Shown: positions 4,782-5,740 of the stretch, piece after piece
Numbering within the stretch: the first letter of the stretch is position 1
Layout of the letters: each line of letters begins with the position of its first letter
DNA from: an uncultured Clostridia bacterium
Lineage (GTDB): Bacteria > Bacillota_A > Clostridia > Christensenellales > Aristaeellaceae
Assembly: GCA_947165745.1 (NCBI GenBank)
Contig: CAMVBO010000135.1
Span: 1 to 5,740 of the forward strand
DNA length: 5,740 bases
Direction: 5' to 3'
Translations under genes and position numbers: made by a program
Notes under the pieces: generated by a model
What the model was told of the DNA's origin: nothing
Databases searched by the model: none
What the model saw: only the letters and a program-made list of their open reading frames with translations

Positions 4782-5432
4782 ATGGACAGACAGTTGGCCA
4801 AGCGCATCCTGATGAGCGCGCTGGGCGTGGCGATCTGCGGCGTCAGCGTGGGCATGTTCAAGCACGCCGCGCTGGGCGTCGACCCCTTCCAATCGCTGAT
4901 GAGCGGCCTGGACGCCGTGATCCCCATTCGATTCGGCACGCTCTATGTCATCGTGAACCTGCTTTTGCTGACCGTCGCCCTGGTTTTTGATCGGAAGAAG
5001 ATCGGCCTGGCGACGCTGATCAACCTGTTCCTGCTGGGCTACATCGCCGAATTTTCCCAGGGCTGCGTCCAGCGGCTGCTGCCGGACCCGACGCTGGCCG
5101 TGCGGCTGATCCTGCTGGCCGTCGCCATCGTCATCATGTGCCTGGCCTCCGCGTTTTACTTCACGGCCGACCTGGGCGTGTCCACCTACGACGCGCTGGC
5201 GCTGATCTGGTCCCAGCGGCAAAGCCGGATCCCCTTCCCCGTCTGCCGCGTGATCACGGATCTCGTTTGCGTGCTCGGCGGCGTGGCACTGTGCCGGATC
5301 GCCGGGTTCACGGTGAACCAAATCCTGGGCGAAGTGGGCGTCGGCACCATCATCACCGCCTTCTTCATGGGCCCGCTGATCGAATTCTTCAATCAAAAGG
5401 TGGCCAGGCCGTTTTTGTCCAAGCGGGCATAA
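4782..5432 (+). CDS. YczE/YyaS/YitT-type integral membrane protein
   Basis: A 216-residue protein with about six membrane segments (roughly 8-26, 52-69, 74-93, 107-127, 155-174, 184-203), which resembles the YczE-like family of unknown biochemical function. The typical pattern is present: KHAALGVDPFQSL (27-39), GTLYVIVNLLLL (52-63), ADLGVSTYDALAL (129-141), GVGTIITAFFMGPLIEFF (186-203). The halves look like an internal duplication: LGVDPFQSL pairs with LGVSTYDAL, and IGLATLINLFLLGYIAEF with VGVGTIITAFFMGPLIEFF. Length is normal. The frame is open upstream to 4629, but that stretch covers the preceding terminator and promoter; ATG 4782 has GGAGG (4770-4774) at 7 bases. It is a single-gene unit. 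Relatives have been suggested to be transporters or accessory membrane proteins; no substrate can be inferred. Confidence 0.9.
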   Translation: MDRQLAKRILMSALGVAICGVSVGMFKHAALGVDPFQSLMSGLDAVIPIRFGTLYVIVNLLLLTVALVFDRKKIGLATLINLFLLGYIAEFSQGCVQRLLPDPTLAVRLILLAVAIVIMCLASAFYFTADLGVSTYDALALIWSQRQSRIPFPVCRVITDLVCVLGGVALCRIAGFTVNQILGEVGVGTIITAFFMGPLIEFFNQKVARPFLSKRA

Positions 5433-5441
5433 GGGCCGTTC

Positions 5442-5478
5442 CGGGTCGTTGGCCATGACAAGCCGATGGCCTTTTGAC
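5442..5478 (+). repeat. Degenerate repeat copy, possibly the terminator of the membrane protein gene
   Basis: This stretch aligns imperfectly with the core of the two repeats that follow: CGGGTCG at the start, GATGGCC in the middle, GAC at the end. It folds differently: GGCCAT (5451-5456) pairs with ATGGCC (5466-5471) over a 9-base loop, followed by TTTT (5472-5475), 18 bases after the stop codon. It may be the weak intrinsic terminator of the preceding gene. Confidence 0.45.
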
Positions 5479-5542
5479 GTTGTACATGATTGGCGGACGT
5501 CGCGCGGGTCGGGGACATCCAACGGATGGCCCTGACAATCAT
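5479..5542 (+). repeat. Structured intergenic repeat, copy A
   Basis: A 64-base unit repeated almost exactly at 5547-5628. Its ends are inverted (ATGATT at 5486-5491, AATCAT at 5537-5542). Inside is a long imperfect hairpin: 5508-5520 pairs with 5524-5536 as GTCGGGG-a-CATCC over AAC, with one A-G mismatch and one G-U pair (5511 with 5533). It resembles a REP-like palindromic repeat; I do not recognise a named family. No coding gene is supported between 5433 and 5740. Confidence 0.85.
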
Positions 5543-5546
5543 TGGG

Positions 5547-5628
5547 GTTGTACATGATTAGCGGACGGGCCGCCGAAGGCGGACGTCGCGCGGGTCGGGG
5601 ACATCCAACGGATGGCCCCGACAATCAT
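5547..5628 (+). repeat. Structured intergenic repeat, copy B, with an 18-base insertion
   Basis: Copy B repeats the first 13 bases of copy A, then has 18 extra bases (5560-5577), then the remaining 51 bases with one change (C5619 for T5533). The insertion plus the following bases form a small hairpin: CCGCC (5570-5574), GAA, GGCGG (5578-5582), and the insertion begins with GCGGAC, also present just after it, suggesting slippage. The main hairpin is 5594-5606 with 5610-5622. The single substitution turns a G-U pair into G-C, so the fold is kept. Confidence 0.85.
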
Positions 5629-5683
5629 ATAATGACGGCACGACCGGCAATCCGGACGCCGCACGCGAAACCCGCCCGATTTA

Positions 5684-5740
5684 CCCCTAGAGTGTGTTTC
5701 TAAAATGAGGAATGTGCAGTTTCGAGTGGATTGGGCTGCA
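5684..5740. other. Low-GC right edge, possible end of an inserted element
   Basis: GC falls from 34 of 50 bases (5641-5690) to 22 of 50 (5691-5740) just after CCCCTAG. The sequence AGTGTGTTTCTAAAAT after CTAG is reminiscent of IS5-type terminal inverted repeats with a CTAG-like target, but this is a memory-based resemblance and the other end is outside the window. The 5629-5683 stretch before it is GC-rich and holds nothing I recognise. Confidence 0.25.

Noticed and set aside
4578..5624. A long minus-strand open frame across the membrane protein gene and the repeats
   Set aside because: The product is Asp/Gln/His-rich without domain features, and it crosses a terminator, a promoter and the repeat units; it mirrors the GC-rich plus-strand gene.
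5479..5628. CRISPR array
   Set aside because: There are only two good copies separated by four bases, the units contain long internal hairpins and an insertion, and no regular spacers or cas genes are seen.
5554..5703. Short plus-strand open frame starting inside repeat copy B
   Set aside because: It has no ribosome site, is made mostly of repeat sequence, and has no recognisable protein features.

Overview
The window looks like a chromosomal segment of a high-GC member of the Bacillota, most likely a Clostridia-type anaerobe. The evidence is a TPP riboswitch-controlled ECF thiamine S component, a CdaR/PucR-type regulator, a small HPr-like protein, a YczE-type membrane protein, strong Shine-Dalgarno sites and short GC-rich hairpin terminators with T-tracts. 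The taxonomic call is an inference from gene content and style; no rRNA or marker phylogeny is available here.

Layout, left to right: (1) the 3' part of a cell-wall-binding protein with two peptidoglycan-binding repeats and a C-terminal NlpC/P60-like domain that appears to lack its catalytic residues; (2) a short intergenic stretch packed with three hairpins; (3) a TrmN6/YabB-type N6-adenine methyltransferase; (4) a sigma-A-type promoter, a TPP aptamer, an intrinsic terminator and a ThiT thiamine transporter subunit with an unusual N-terminal extension, closed by a strong terminator; (5) on the minus strand, a CdaR/PucR-family regulator converging on thiT; (6) a compact divergent control region with a clear minus-strand promoter, a 15-bp palindrome and a structured leader; (7) a small HPr-like protein that keeps the Ser46-type motif but has no counterpart of the phosphorylated His15; (8) a strong terminator, a short direct repeat, a promoter and a YczE-type six-helix membrane protein; (9) a gene-free tail of about 300 bases holding a family of hairpin-forming repeats and, at the right edge, an abrupt drop in GC.

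The genes do not form one pathway. Each is its own transcription unit with recognisable signals. The best functional link is thiT under TPP control: when cytoplasmic TPP is high the leader should terminate. The second is the divergent regulator/HPr-like pair, whose shared 180-bp control region has a strong promoter on one side and a perfect -10 without a -35 on the other, consistent with control by the adjacent regulator. The most unusual items are the apparently inactive NlpC/P60 domain, the His-less HPr-like protein, the ThiT variant with Ser in place of a conserved ligand-contact His, and the structured repeats in the tail.
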